DNA of 64,000 bases from Pectinophora gossypiella (taxonomy: Eukaryota > Arthropoda > Insecta > Lepidoptera > Gelechiidae). The stretch spans positions 62,001 to 126,000 of the forward strand of contig NW_026063284.1 in NCBI RefSeq assembly GCF_024362695.1, given 5' to 3'. A model generated the notes under the pieces. It did no database searches. It saw only the letters and a program-made list of their open reading frames with translations, and was not told where the DNA came from. A program made the position numbers and the translations under genes. Shown here in pieces: positions 1 to 10,045 of this stretch; the stretch's first letter is position 1; each line of letters starts with the position of its first letter.

Positions 1-660
1 AGGTCACTTAACGCGAACAAACGATTATACTATCCTTTTGTTTGTGTTACTGTTCACAAAAACAGTAAACATTTTTTCATTAACATCTAACTGTAGTTTT
101 AAGAGCTCATCAAACAAAAACATTTTCGAATGCATATAACCCAGGCCAGAGTGAACAGGCACCTTCTGGGCGAGCTCCATCTTAGGCCTCGTCAATGCCT
201 TCGGGCAAGTCTGAGGCCAAGAGCAAACCCGTCAAAGGTAAAAAAATATATATATTTAACCAGTAATGTCCTAGTCATATTATAAATATTGTATTATGTC
301 TGCAAAGATAGAGTTTGGTGGGACCTAGCCTTAAAATTATACTTATGTATAATTATTATGTACTTATGTATAACTTATTATGTATTGTATAATTATTATT
401 ATGTATTATTATGTAATAATTATGTATAATTTTAAGACCAAATTATGTACCCAAATTAATACAATAAATTAAAAAAAATCAAATCAAATCAATTTATTTG
501 CGAGAACACATAGAATACAAAAAAGGCGGTAAAATAATTTAAATAACAATGTTGTGATGTGTTCGGCCTGCATGCAGGCGTATAAATATACATAAAAAAA
601 ATAAAAAATGGTAGATTGAAAAGAAAATTATTGAAAATTATACTTATTATTAAAAAAATA
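1..660. other. left edge, AT-rich, no gene seen
   Basis: A GC-richer patch at about 150-237 ends in a donor-like CAAAGGTAAAA. Its phrase CTGGGCGAG..CTCCATCTTA recurs at 61622-61647, so it is more likely a dispersed repeat than an exon. The rest is TATTATGTA-rich simple sequence. Confidence 0.4.
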
Positions 661-666
661 CATAAC

Positions 667-714
667 ATAACATACATAAACAGCCTATACACGTCCCACT
701 GCTGGGCACAGGCC
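667..714 (-). repeat. SINE-A tail fragment
   Basis: This is the 3' end of SINE-A in reverse (CATAAACAGCCTATACACG, then CCCACTGCTGGGCACAGGCC). It is cut off before the core and flanked by A/T-rich sequence. Confidence 0.7.
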
Positions 715-1120
715 AAAAAAAAGAAAAGAAAAAAAATACAAAATTTAATTATTTTTATGTTCAAAATATTCCTTCAAATTATAATAACATGTTCATAAGC
801 CATATCGTTAGGTTAATTTTGAACTTGTTTCCAGTCAGTATTTTATATCACATCAAATATAAGATTTTGACTTAAAAACATTAGCGACAAAACAAGTCAA
901 TACAACACAATCGTGTCCAAACGGATATTTGAGTGCATCTCTAAATGCGTGCGAATGCATGCGAATGCGTGCGTTTGCGGGCATTGTCTCACTGTGATAA
1001 ATGTTTAGCATAAATCTCAGCGAATCGAAGTGCAGTCGCGGTGCGGTCATTGCGTTCTAACCGAATGCTTTAATCGAGTTAATATATTCGATATTCCATT
1101 AGATGATACCATCCTGGATT

Positions 1121-1363
1121 GGCAGTTTGGCAGCCAATCAGCTCGCGACACCAAACGCTTCAGGACTTCAATCAGCGCTTATCGCTATCGACCCACTACG
1201 GTCGATTAATTCTTTCAAATATTTTTCCTCTCAGACGGCGCCCTGAGGCCTATTGTCTTAAACGTTGTACCGGGTGAGAGCCTTCAGCGCTTCCCATTTG
1301 TCCGGCCAAGTAGTTAATGCTATCTGCGGCAAATCTACAATTAGTCAAATCAATAAAAAAAAG
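1121..1363 (+). repeat. LINE-G 3' end
   Basis: This copy shows the LINE-G order: CAGCCAATCAGCTCGCGAC, the CGACCCACTA..TCGATTAATTC segment, CTCAGACG, CCATTTGTCCGGCCAAGTAG, then AATCTACAAT and an A-run. It lacks the central piece around GCGCCCAACTGGGC. LINE-D sequence follows directly. Confidence 0.75.
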
Positions 1364-1793
1364 GATTGGCAGCACCTAGAAGGACGTACATTGACCAATT
1401 GGAGATGTCCTTAGAAAAGGTTCAGTACGATCTACTCTGAACCGGCGTGCGTGTATGAAGCGATTGATGAATGTGGAGGAAGCATCGAAGCAAATATAAT
1501 TCCATAGTCACACCCACCACGGTCCACGGCATTCTGAAGGCATTATCAGATAAGCCAGATTGCCCTTTTTGGAGGCACTGGAATGCGATCCACGTGGCCT
1601 TTTAATTCTTTTAATTGTTTGTTTTTCTTAATTGGTGTGTTTTTTTTGTCCGTGTGTAATGTAATTATGTTGTCTGTGTGTAACTTTTTTATGGGCATCG
1701 CCTGAAATAAATGCTTTTTATTTTATTTTTATTTTTTTTATAGTCTCTGCTTACTCCGGTGGGAAATGGGCGTGAGTTTATGTATGTACGTGT
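1364..1793 (+). mobile_element. LINE-D 3' end, split by a polyadenylated insert
   Basis: LINE-D sequence runs to 1510 and resumes at about 1740 (AGTCTCTGCTTACTCCGG to GTTTATGTATGTACG). The hexamer ATAGTC is present on both sides (1505-1510 and 1740-1745), as expected for a target-site duplication around the insert. Confidence 0.75.
1511..1739 (+). mobile_element. 5'-truncated retroposed insert with poly(A) signal
   Basis: This 229-bp insert lies inside LINE-D and is bounded by ATAGTC. It ends with AATAAA (1706-1711) and a T/A-rich tail. It looks like the 3' end of another non-LTR element. The family was not identified, and no coding sequence is visible. Confidence 0.6.
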
Positions 1794-2159
1794 ACTTTCT
1801 TAACCTTTCATTATTTCAAGATGAAACCTAGACATGTAGGTATTCTAGTGCTTCCGACCAGGTATTCTTAATTAAGTGTGTGTTAGACGTAATTAAAACT
1901 TGTTACGAGCGCAAAGAAAACTAAATTTCGAGGAATGTGAGACGTTTTAATAGTCACGTGTCTTTAGAAGTAAAGGGATGTTATAGCCTGCTTTGGAGCC
2001 CCGAGCCACCTGCAAAGTTGCACTTCCAATGATTATTTTAGGCGGTTAGCGTAACTGCAAACCAGGACATTTCACTTTCTCATACATTGTAACTGGTTCT
2101 TTGTAAATGTACTTAATGGTGGTATTTAAAACATTTTTACAAAACAAACATTTTGACCA
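1794..2159. other. no feature recognised
   Basis: This is AT-rich sequence without a convincing exon or a repeat shared elsewhere in the window. Confidence 0.3.
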
Positions 2160-2357
2160 CAAAAAAAAAAGTTTTCATCTCGAGCTCCTCCGTGCTTCGG
2201 AAGGCACGTTAAGCCGTTGGTCCCGGCTGCATTAGCAGTCGTCAATAACCACCAATCCGCACTGGGCCCGCGTGATGGTTTAAGGCCCGATCTCCCTATC
2301 CATCCATAGGGAAGGCCCGTGCCCCAGCAGTGGGGACGTTAATGGGCTGATGATGAA
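2160..2357 (+). repeat. SINE-B, 5'-truncated
   Basis: The copy has lost its tRNA-like head. It keeps CTCGAGCTCCTCCGTGC, the shared SINE core (GCTTCGGAAGGCACGTTAAG), GGGCCCGCGTGATGG and CCCCAGCAGTGGGGACGTTA, and ends GGGCTGATGATG. Confidence 0.85.
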
Positions 2358-2520
2358 CAAAAAAGCTAGTTTCACGTGTTTAAGTATTACTTGTTGGTAA
2401 GGCGCATGGTATCAAACTCATAGACCTTACTGCGAGCGGTGACAACAAATAATTCCCATATTTAAACACAAAATTATGGCCAGTTCAGACAAAGCTTTGT
2501 CTCGCTATTGTCCTGGTACT

Positions 2521-2604
2521 GTCCCGCGGTTGTCCTGCGTTTGTCCCGCGGTTGTCCTGCGTTTGTCCCGCGGTTGTCCTGCGTTTGTCCCGCGGTTGTC
2601 CTGC
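2521..2604 (+). repeat. 22-bp minisatellite, about 3.8 copies
   Basis: The unit GTCCCGCGGTTGTCCTGCG plus TTT is repeated head to tail with hardly any divergence. It is GC-rich in an AT-rich setting. There is no spacer structure, so it is not CRISPR-like. Confidence 0.9.
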
Positions 2605-2924
2605 CGCTGGGGCGTGGCAGTAGGACAATCAAAGGCGATTAATTAATTATAATTGCGTCTGAACTGAATGAGTTATGGACTATGGCGCATTCTTGCTACC
2701 TGCTCAATACTTATACAAAAGGGGGTAAAATTATTGTCTTGTAATGGCATTCCAATGAGGGAGTTTCCATCTTACGTTCCTCAAAACAATATAGATGGCG
2801 TTGTACAGTTTTTCCTTATTTATGAAATTCAAATTTAAAAAAAATCAATCCAAAAAATTCAATTCAAATTCAATTCCCAGTCTCTCTCACCAACAACTGT
2901 ATCATAATCTTGTTTTATTGTTAA

Positions 2925-3172
2925 CTGGCTTTTGCCCGCGACTTCGTCCGCGTGGCGTGTTATAAAAGAGAGATATTTTTCATACAAAAGGATTTTCCCG
3001 TTTATTCCCATTCCCGTGGGAATTTCGGGAATTCCTTTCTTAGTGTACCTCTACGGTACCTAAGCTACGTCTCATCCAAATTTCAAGTGCCTACGTTTAG
3101 CCGTGTAGGCTGTGCGTTGATAATATATGTCAGTCAGTCAGTTTCTCCTTTTATATATTTAGATTACCAATT
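2925..3172 (+). repeat. dispersed repeat M
   Basis: The repeat begins GCTTTTGCCCGCGACTTCG, passes CCTCTACGGTACCTAAGC and ends GTCAGTCAGTTTCTCC then TATATATTTAGA. Copies are at 17349 and 34004. The opening phrase is very common in moth genomes. Its class is uncertain. Confidence 0.7.
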
Positions 3173-3237
3173 ATTATAATTAATATTATAATCGTGTTGA
3201 TGTGAGAGTAATAAACATTATATATATTTTTTTATTT

Positions 3238-3345
3238 ATTTTATAAATTTTGAATGATTTATGTAATTTTTAAATGCACGGTAATTTATATATTTTTTTT
3301 GTAACATCTGTCACACTGCCTTTATGGCAAATATAGAATCTATCT
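3238..3345 (+). repeat. tail X of a retroelement
   Basis: This segment is the reverse-oriented partner of 19300-19445 (GTAACATCTGTCACACTGC, then TTTATGGCAAATATAGAATC). It has the A-rich 3' terminus of a retroposon. Confidence 0.6.
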
Positions 3346-3351
3346 ATGTAT

Positions 3352-3545
3352 CTAAAAATATCTTTATTCAGTAGGTAACATAGTTACACTTTGAATCGTC
3401 AATTTTTACATAACGAACGTCTCATCCGCCTAAAACTACTGCAGCTTCTCACAACCTGTATAGCCGGGGAAAAGAAGCTGCAAGAAAAACCGCGGCACAG
3501 GGCCCTAGACGTTCTTTAAAAAAATAAATAAACATAAAATATTGT
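3352..3545 (-). repeat. LINE tail N
   Basis: On the - strand this ends AATAAAGATATTTTTGA-like, with a built-in poly(A) signal. The body includes GTTTTAGGCGGATGAGACG. Other copies are at 22610, 38098 (+) and 53193. Confidence 0.7.
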
Positions 3546-3852
3546 TATACACATAATTATAACATGTTATACATATACATATATATGTATATTATAACAT
3601 TATTTATACAATATGTAACGGTATTTTAACTACATAACATTCCCAAAAAAGTATTTCGCGATCTTTGCTCGTACCAACACGCGACCCGACGCCACCCGAC
3701 GCCACCCCACGCCATCACTAACGAGATTGGCTTTCAAAAATTAGATTAAAGCGAACTCGCATCGCGGTCCCAGCTGCACGACACTGTCATAGAATAAGGA
3801 ATAATACTACGTACGTTATTATCTAGATTTAAGCATTTATATATTTTTCATT

Positions 3853-4026
3853 CCGTGCTTCGGAAGGCACGTTTAGCCGTTGGCCCCGGCTGCATTAGCA
3901 GTCGTTAATAACCACCAATCCGCACTGGGCCCGCGTGGTGGTTTATGGCCCGATCTCCCTATCCATCCATAGGGAAAGCCCGTGCCCCAGCAGTGGGGAC
4001 GTTAATGGGCTGGTGATGATGATGAT
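3853..4026 (+). repeat. SINE-B, 5'-truncated
   Basis: It starts in the shared core (CCGTGCTTCGGAAGGCACG) and ends GGGCTGGTGATGATGATGAT. Confidence 0.85.
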
Positions 4027-4244
4027 ATTTTTTTTTAGTGTTTTTGGGGCACAGCTGAAAATCAGCGTTGTGGCACTCCCTCAATGTCGGAGTTTCACAA
4101 CATAATGCTGAGCTGACGTGCCTTTTTAGAAATAAGTTTGTAATTACTATGTTCACTCCTACTGTATACCAATACCTACTTATATCTAAAATAAATGATG
4201 TCTATTCTATTCTATTTCTCTATACGTATAGAACGGCAACTCTC

Positions 4245-4385
4245 CACTCCTTGATATCAATTATCTTATGATCCAAACATAAATTCGAACACATAAAGTC
4301 GATAAGTGGTTTTGAACTCGAGGCAGGAATCGAACCTGTGATTCTACGAAGCCCGGCGTTCTCCAAACTGAGCCATCACGGATTT
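4245..4385 (-). repeat. SINE-T (tRNA-derived)
   Basis: Read on the - strand it has an A-box-like GATGGCTCAGTTTGGAG, a B box CAGGTTCGATTCC and the family phrase TGTTTGGATCATAAG. No anticodon arm or CCA-ready 3' end is visible, so it is not a functional tRNA gene. Confidence 0.6.
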
Positions 4386-4396
4386 TATATTCACAA

Positions 4397-4776
4397 TGGT
4401 GCTAATTCCTGTAAACACCATCTAATTTTATTTTAAGTTATATCTGTCATTTTCTTATCCGCCGAAAAGGAAAGGGACGGGTAATCGGCAAGCATAAAAT
4501 TTATGGAACACACGTCAATTTTAAGCACAAATCTAAAACAACCGTCTATAAATTTTTCTTGGCCAATAACCCGACAGAATTATGTTGACAGCACACGTCA
4601 AACGGTTTGCATACCAGCGAGATACCTTTTTGATTCGCCCGGGTTATTCATTCATTTACTCATTCTTCCTAAAATTTAAAGCTGTCAATCATCCGTCGCT
4701 TTCCTTTTCGGCGGATAAGAAAATGACAGGTATAACTTAAAATAAAATTAGGAGGTGTCTGCAGGAATCGGGGCCA
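4397..4776. mobile_element. MITE-H, full-length
   Basis: This element is about 380 bp with terminal inverted repeats near 80 bp. The left end is TGGTGCTAATTCCTG and the right end reads back as TGGCCCCGATTCCTG. Each arm carries AATTTTATTTTAAGTTATA and TCATTTTCTTATCCGCC. The middle has the marker GCCCGGGTTATTCATTC. It encodes nothing. Confidence 0.85.
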
Positions 4777-4789
4777 GTGCAAATGTAAT

Positions 4790-5521
4790 TTCTACCGTTC
4801 CTCTCACATCCACTCTTGAATTTAAAAGCAGTGCGACTTCACAAATTCCTCCGTTATTACCTGCCGCCCCCCAAAGTTATGTGTTCTCGAACAATGGCGC
4901 GTGGCAATTGCACGGCTCTAAATCCTGCAGTAGGGATGGCATTCAGGGGTTACTGCCTACCTCTATTGTTGTATGGCGTGATGAAATTGGAACAGTACCT
5001 TAACGAATAATATGTATAGAAGGACGACATCGTACGGTACGCAAGATATAGCTGGATGTAGTCAATATATTTATGAAAACATTATGTATGTACGTAAAAA
5101 TGTATCTCTCCTTCCGAGAAACTGTGAAAGGCATACTTACAATACAAGAAATAAAATTGCTATACAAAATTCTAGATTAAGTAAATTAAATTCATCTTTT
5201 ATGGGGTTATGTCTACGTTTTTACAATAAAATACCAGATAATATTTTAAATTTGTCAGAAAATAAAATAAAGTTAACTTTATGTAAAAAAGCTTATCATA
5301 AGATTAATGACTACCTAAATGATAAAAATGTCTGGTATTGAAAGTGTTCCTCTAGTTATTAAATAACTTGTAATGTATACCCTCATTGATTTAAAAGATG
5401 TGTTGCTGTTGCAGTTTCTTGTCATTTCTTCTCCTCAGCCATAACACCTTGCGAAATGACGTAAATTCAAAAATGTTACATTGACCTTCATCCATGATAA
5501 TTACGTTGAATAAATGATTCT
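4790..5521 (+). mobile_element. 5'-truncated non-LTR retrotransposon (jockey/CR1-like)
   Basis: This contains the C-terminal ORF2 fragment at 5012-5341, then a 3' region ending with AATAAA (5509-5514). The exact 5' boundary and the status of 4790-5011 are unclear. Confidence 0.55.
5012..5341 (+). pseudogene. ORF2 C-terminal fragment of a jockey/CR1-like LINE
   Basis: About 109 residues are open, ending NDYLNDKNVWY then stop. The pattern RHTYNTRNK, SFMGLCLRFYNKIPD and KAYHKINDYLND is typical of the region after the reverse-transcriptase domain in jockey/CR1-like elements. Those tails have NTRNK, a FYNKLP motif, and end near a YYNVNDFMND-like stretch. The RT catalytic part is missing, so this is a dead 5'-truncated copy. 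Upstream in-frame stops confirm decay. No host function is implied. Confidence 0.7.
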
Positions 5522-5526
5522 GATTT

Positions 5527-5689
5527 CTGGGGGGTCAAAATGGCCACATCGAAGCAATTCATCTAAGAAATCAATATTGCTATTTGACATTTGTTTGCAT
5601 TGCGCACTTACTTTTACATACGCAAATGTCAAATTGCAATATTGGTTTCTTAGATGAATTGCTTCGATGTGGCCATTTTAAGCCCCCTG
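5527..5689. mobile_element. near-perfect hairpin MITE
   Basis: Two arms of about 65 bases pair almost completely (left GGCCACATCGAAGCAATTCA, right its complement) around a loop of about 30-35 bases. The outer ends are G-runs (TGGGGGGTCAAAATGG against the complement of CCATTTTAAGCCCCC). There is no coding sequence. The transcript would form a long, almost unbroken stem. Confidence 0.85.
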
Positions 5690-5802
5690 ATGTCGATAGC
5701 CCAAGATCGTCGGAATCGGAAAAACATGGAAGAGGCCTGCGTCCAAAATTGGATGTGAATTTAGGCTGGTATAGATAGATAGTTGTCTATCTGCATGTAG
5801 GT

Positions 5803-6063
5803 TCTTCTTCTATCGTGTGGGTTGTGGAGTACCAACCCCATCAACCCTGGTGTCACTATTTGTTACTATTGAGCCGCCAAAGGCCCCTGACATGGCTCAT
5901 GTAACGACTACTCACTTACATCAGTAAGTGGTAACCGGGACCAATGCCTTCCGAAGCACGGATCATCTTATTTTCCTACAATCAGGTGATCAGCCTGTAA
6001 TGTCCTAACCAAACTACGGATCGCAAAGTGATTTTTGTGACATGGCCCCAACGGGATTCCAAG
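5803..6063 (-). repeat. SINE-C, lacking its tRNA-like head
   Basis: In reverse it runs from the tail (CTTCTTCTATCGTGTGGGTT) through GAGCCGCCAAAGGCCCCTGA and the shared core to ATCAGGTGATCAGCC, and ends before the B box. Confidence 0.85.
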
Positions 6064-6076
6064 CAGCCAGTGTTAC

Positions 6077-6335
6077 TCATCATCATCACCAGCCCATTAA
6101 CGTCCCCACTGCTGGGGCACGGGCCTTCCCTATGGATGGGTAGGGAGATCCGGCCTTAAACCACCACGCGGGCCCAGTGCGGATTGATGGTTATTAACGA
6201 CTGCTAATGCAGCCGGAACCAACGGCTTAACGTGCCTTCTGAAGCACGGAGGAGCTCCTATGACCGGCCTTTGCGAAAGTTGCTTAACTTAACAATTGCA
6301 GACCGAGCGCGTTTACCGCTGCGCCACCGAGCTCC
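6077..6335 (-). repeat. SINE-B
   Basis: This nearly full copy reads in reverse from CATCATCATCACCAGCCC to GCGCCACCGAGCTCC. The head retains A-box-like GGTGGCGCAGCGGTAAACG. Confidence 0.85.
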
Positions 6336-6353
6336 CAGTGTTACTATTGAATA

Positions 6354-6374
6354 TTTATTTATTTATTTATTTGG
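6354..6374. repeat. (ATTT)n microsatellite
   Basis: About five ATTT units follow the SINE-B copy. Confidence 0.8.
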
Positions 6375-6533
6375 AGAACAAACAGATATAGACTTAAAAG
6401 CTAGATACAATTATTTGCGTTATAATGTTTAGACTATGAAGCCTACATCCTTAACATTCTCACTGAGACACTTATAATCTAATATAACAACTGCTCCTCG
6501 ATTTACGGACCGACCACTTGGTGACAGGCCATT

Positions 6534-6592
6534 TTATTTAAGAGCTGCGCTCTTGTCGGTGGAGTGATCGCCATTACTCCATAGATAGGGCG
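6534..6592 (-). repeat. LINE-E tail fragment
   Basis: TATTTAAGAGCTGCGCTC, then TTGTCGGTGGAGTGATCGCC, matches the terminus of LINE-E at 26372 and 56187. The sequence from about 6593 to 6900 (CAGTACACCGACCAATTTC and following) is unique in this window and unidentified. Confidence 0.65.
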
Positions 6593-7139
6593 TGTAGGAC
6601 GGTGGTTGCCCCAATCGCCTTCCGTTCCGCAGTACACCGACCAATTTCTCAATCGGTGATGTTCTAGCTAGAGCCCTACCAGAATCCATTTTCTCGGCCT
6701 CAAACCAGTACTGATACCGCTGCTGCCCGGCATCAGTGGTGCGCTTTTGAAGTAGCGGCGCCTACTCGCTACGTCACAAGATCGTCATAGAACCTAAGTA
6801 GCATTTTATAGGTTAGCCCGTCCCAGTGAGCTACCCACTACGTTCTGCTAATCCTGTCGCTGTTTGGTCGGGGACTGCTTATCGCCCAAGTACCCAATAA
6901 AAAAATAGTTTTTACAACGGGTACATTCTTATTTTGGGAACATTACCTCTGCACATCACTGGTTAGAAATATCTCCCACCCCACCACAGCGCCGCTCTAA
7001 TACGGTACGCCCTCCACACTGGTATAAATCTTAGTCTTATTGTCACCTTAATATATGGCTCACTGAGTTCGGTAATTAAATTAATCCCGCGCGAAAGGAA
7101 GCGTTTCACTTCATCCCAGGTTGTTTGGAAGAGATTGCT

Positions 7140-7300
7140 TTGCAGCAATACAAATACACTTTATTGCACCAAAATAAAAAGAAATAATTACAAAAAGTCT
7201 CTTAATTAAGTACATGGCAAATGGCGGCCTTATCGCTTAAAGCGATTACTTCCAGACAAGCATAAGGTGAGGAAAAATTAAAAAATTGAAAGATTGCGGG
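7140..7300 (-). repeat. LINE tail O
   Basis: In reverse it ends in GTGCAATAAAGTGTATTTG, with a built-in poly(A) signal. It contains the GGCGGCCTTATCG..CTTCCAG signature. Confidence 0.65.
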
Positions 7301-7369
7301 TACAAACTATAAGTACCTACAACTTATCAATAAATACATGCAAATAAATATAGTAGTGCTGTTCGTTTA

Positions 7370-7650
7370 ACCATCAACCCATTAACGTCCCCACTGCTGG
7401 GGCACGGGCCTTCCTTATGGATGGATAGGGAGATCGGGCCTTAAACCACCACGCGGGCCCAGTGCGGATTGATGGTTATTAACGACTGCTAATGCGGCCA
7501 GGACGGCTTAACGTGCCTTCCGAAGCACGGAGGAGCTCGAGATGAAAACTTTTTTTTGTGGTCACCCATCCTATGACCGGCCTTTGCAAAAGTTGCTTAA
7601 CTTCAACAATCGCAAACCGAGCGCGTTTACCGCTGCGCCACCGAAGTTGG
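7370..7650 (-). repeat. SINE-B, nearly full length
   Basis: It runs from CAACCCATTAACGTCCCC to CGCTGCGCCACCG. The core has a small deletion (GGCCAGGACGGC in place of GCCGGGACCAACGGC). Confidence 0.85.
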
Positions 7651-7860
7651 TGTATGTACTAGTATTTTCAGTACATACTCCACCAGAGTGTTTTCAGCAT
7701 ATGAGCGTTATCTGTCGCATTCCGCACCAATGCGCATAGGTCGTCTGGTTTATCGCGAATGCGCTATATCACTTTTGCTGAAAATTCATCCATTTGGAAC
7801 TTGTCAGCTCTATTTGGCAGCTAAATCCCTGAAATTATATTAAGTATAACACGTTTTTAA

Positions 7861-8192
7861 ACGGCCTCTGTGGTCCAGTGGCCGAGCGTTGGACTCACGA
7901 TCCGGAGGCCCCGGGTTCGAATCTCGGTGGGGACATATCCTGACGTATCACAAAAATCACTTTGTGATCCCTAGTTTGGTTAGGACATTGCAGGCTGATC
8001 ACCTGATTGTCCGAAATTAAGATGATCCGTGCTTCGGAAGACACGTTGATCCCGGTTATTACTTACTGATATAAGTACGTAGTCGTTACTTGAGTCATGT
8101 CAGGGGCCTTTGGCGGCTCAATAGTAGACCTGACACTAGGGTTGATGAGGTTGGTCATCCACCTCACAACCCACACGATAGAAGAACACCAA
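7861..8192 (+). repeat. SINE-C, full length
   Basis: The tRNA-like head has an A box (GTGGTCCAGTGGCCGAGCG) and a B box (GGGTTCGAATCTC). The body and core follow, then CCTGACACTAGGGTTGATGA and the CACACGATAGAAG tail. Confidence 0.9.
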
Positions 8193-8202
8193 AAGAACTT
8201 AG

Positions 8203-8262
8203 TTAAGAGACTTTTTGTGATTATTTCTTTTTATTTTGGTGCAATAAAGTGTATTTGTATTT
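8203..8262 (+). repeat. LINE tail O fragment
   Basis: It ends GGTGCAATAAAGTGTATTTG directly after the SINE-C copy. Confidence 0.6.
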
Positions 8263-8320
8263 GCATTCCCACTTTGGGACTATTCTCGGGAACGACACAT
8301 AGTTGTCTGGGAATAATAGC

Positions 8321-8386
8321 AAATCAAATCAAATCAAATCAAATCAAATCAAATCAAACCAAACCAAACCAAATCAAATCAAATAT
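8321..8386. repeat. (AAATC)n microsatellite
   Basis: Pentamers AAATC with AAACC variants are joined to the A-rich end of the tail-O copy on the - strand. It probably grew from that retroposon tail. Confidence 0.85.
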
Positions 8387-8700
8387 ACTTTATTGCACAG
8401 AACTACATACATACATACATAAACTCACGCCTATTTCCCACCGGGGTAAGCAGAGACTATAGAATTCCATTTGCTTCGATCCTGACACACTTCTCTTGCT
8501 TCCTCCACATTCATCAATCGCTTCATACACGCACGCCGGTTCAGAGTAGATCGTATTGAACCTTTTCACACAACTAAATTTGCACAGAACTAAATTTCAA
8601 CAATCAGACACAACACATGAATACAGTACAATTTTGGCGGCCTTATTGCTCTAGAGCAATTTCTTCCAGGCAACCACCGAAAGGTAACAATCATTTACAA
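8375..8700 (-). mobile_element. LINE tail O, interrupted by LINE-D
   Basis: Tail O in reverse (TATACTTTATTGCACAGAAC to GGCGGCCTTATTGCTC) is split by a LINE-D copy. GCACAGAACTA is duplicated at 8395-8405 and 8582-8592, an 11-bp target-site duplication. Confidence 0.8.
8406..8581 (-). mobile_element. LINE-D 3' end inserted in tail O
   Basis: The 5'-truncated copy begins with its CATACATACATA terminus and ends near AGTAGATCGTATTGAACC. The flanking 11-bp duplication shows this is an insertion boundary. Confidence 0.85.
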
Positions 8701-8742
8701 ACAACTTGGATGCGGGATGGTGCAACAAAAAAAATAGTCTTG

Positions 8743-9839
8743 TGCGGTCATGAGTACATGTATTATTACACTTTGAAACCATATCACAATTAACTTTTGT
8801 GACGAATTAAACCGTAAGGGACCGTCCATTAATGATGTGATGTTTTTTTTTGCATTTTTAACCCACCCCCTCCCCCGTGGTGATACATGGTGAGGTTCAA
8901 GACTAACCCCCCTATCCTATATCACGTGTATTTTTAGTACCTACCAAACTAATTGCACGAAACGCCGCTTTTCGGTTCAGTATCGCGAGTTTGCCGAAAA
9001 AATAATTACTCGTGATATATTACTACACGGGATTCTCTTAAAATGCATAAATGTTTTTGTCATAATTTTAATTATCATAATCCTTTTTGCATAAGGTTTT
9101 TTAGCATAATAGTACTTTCCCATAATAACATCTAGGAATACTGGTTTGTTAGGTATAACTTATTTTTGGACTAATATTTGTTGGTATAAATTTGATTCGC
9201 ATATAAATAGCTTTCCATAATTCTTTTTTAGAATAATAGTGTTTTGTCATAATTTTTACAAGGGATAATAGTAGGTAACGGTGCGGCGGGGGTGGCCCTT
9301 GACCCACCCCTACGCCGCCAGCATGTTTATCTTACACACCAAAAGTATACTGAATGATGACCAACAGCATGAAATAGTGTCAAAAAATATAAAAAGTCAC
9401 AATCATGAACCAAATGCAGCCAAGGAAAAGTAAGTTTCGAAAATGTTCAAAGTTGTGCCAAAACTTTTCTTATTCGGAGTATAGTTTTTATGCTTATAAT
9501 AATTATGCTTATATATCATTATTGTCATTAATTTATCTAAATTTTTTTTATTGTCATTAATTATTATGCTTATAGTAGTTATGAGTTTCAAAATTATGCT
9601 TAAAAATTATGACAAATTAATACTATGCGAAACTAATAATAGGACAAGTAACAGTATGCCAAGTTAAATTATTACATAAAATTTTATGAGTAAAAATAGA
9701 CGATATTTCGTGATTTTTTCATGGACCCCCCCTCTTGAGCCTCGCATGATTAACGGACGGCCAGTAAGTCTCATTAAATGTCAAATGTGATAATGCGACA
9801 GGGTTCTAAAGTGGGTATATGATATTGCTCATGACTGTT
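8743..9839. mobile_element. MITE-K interrupted by an inverted-repeat element
   Basis: The K halves are 8743-8818 (GCGGTCATGAGTACATG start) and 9764-9839 (ends GATATTGCTCATGACTG). Joined, they match intact K copies at 13136, 37555 and 58748. GTAAG occurs on both sides of the insert. Confidence 0.8.
8819..9763. mobile_element. 945-bp inverted-repeat element inside MITE-K
   Basis: The termini are GGACCGTCCATTAATGATG and, read back from the right, TGGCCGTCCGTTAATCATG. A 5-bp duplication GTAAG (8814-8818, 9764-9768) flanks it. The left interior has many CATAAT/GCATAA motifs. The right interior has the complementary ATTATG/TTATGC motifs. A GC-rich core around 9280-9320 (GCGGCGGGGGTGGCCC) recurs inverted in the element at 60142. 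No open reading frame of note was found. It is probably a non-autonomous DNA transposon of undetermined superfamily. Confidence 0.7.
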
Positions 9840-10045
9840 TGTGCAATTATTCATGATCCCCGAACCGAGCTTAAACCAATCAATATGGAGGTCAACGCCA
9901 CCTGGTGCCGACTCCCATCTATTTTTATGTCCACGGACATCCCGTCACATCTGTCCGTCTAATTATATCAACCTACCTAGCTATGTATAGATACAATATC
10001 AATTAGTGAGGAATGGAAGTGGATCGCCTCCACCAACACACCAGC

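Noticed and set aside
150..239. Exon ending in a GTAAAA donor
   Set aside because: Its phrase recurs at 61622-61647 in repeat context, and no clear long frame is visible.
2521..2604. CRISPR-like array
   Set aside because: Units are contiguous with no unique spacers, in an insect genome.
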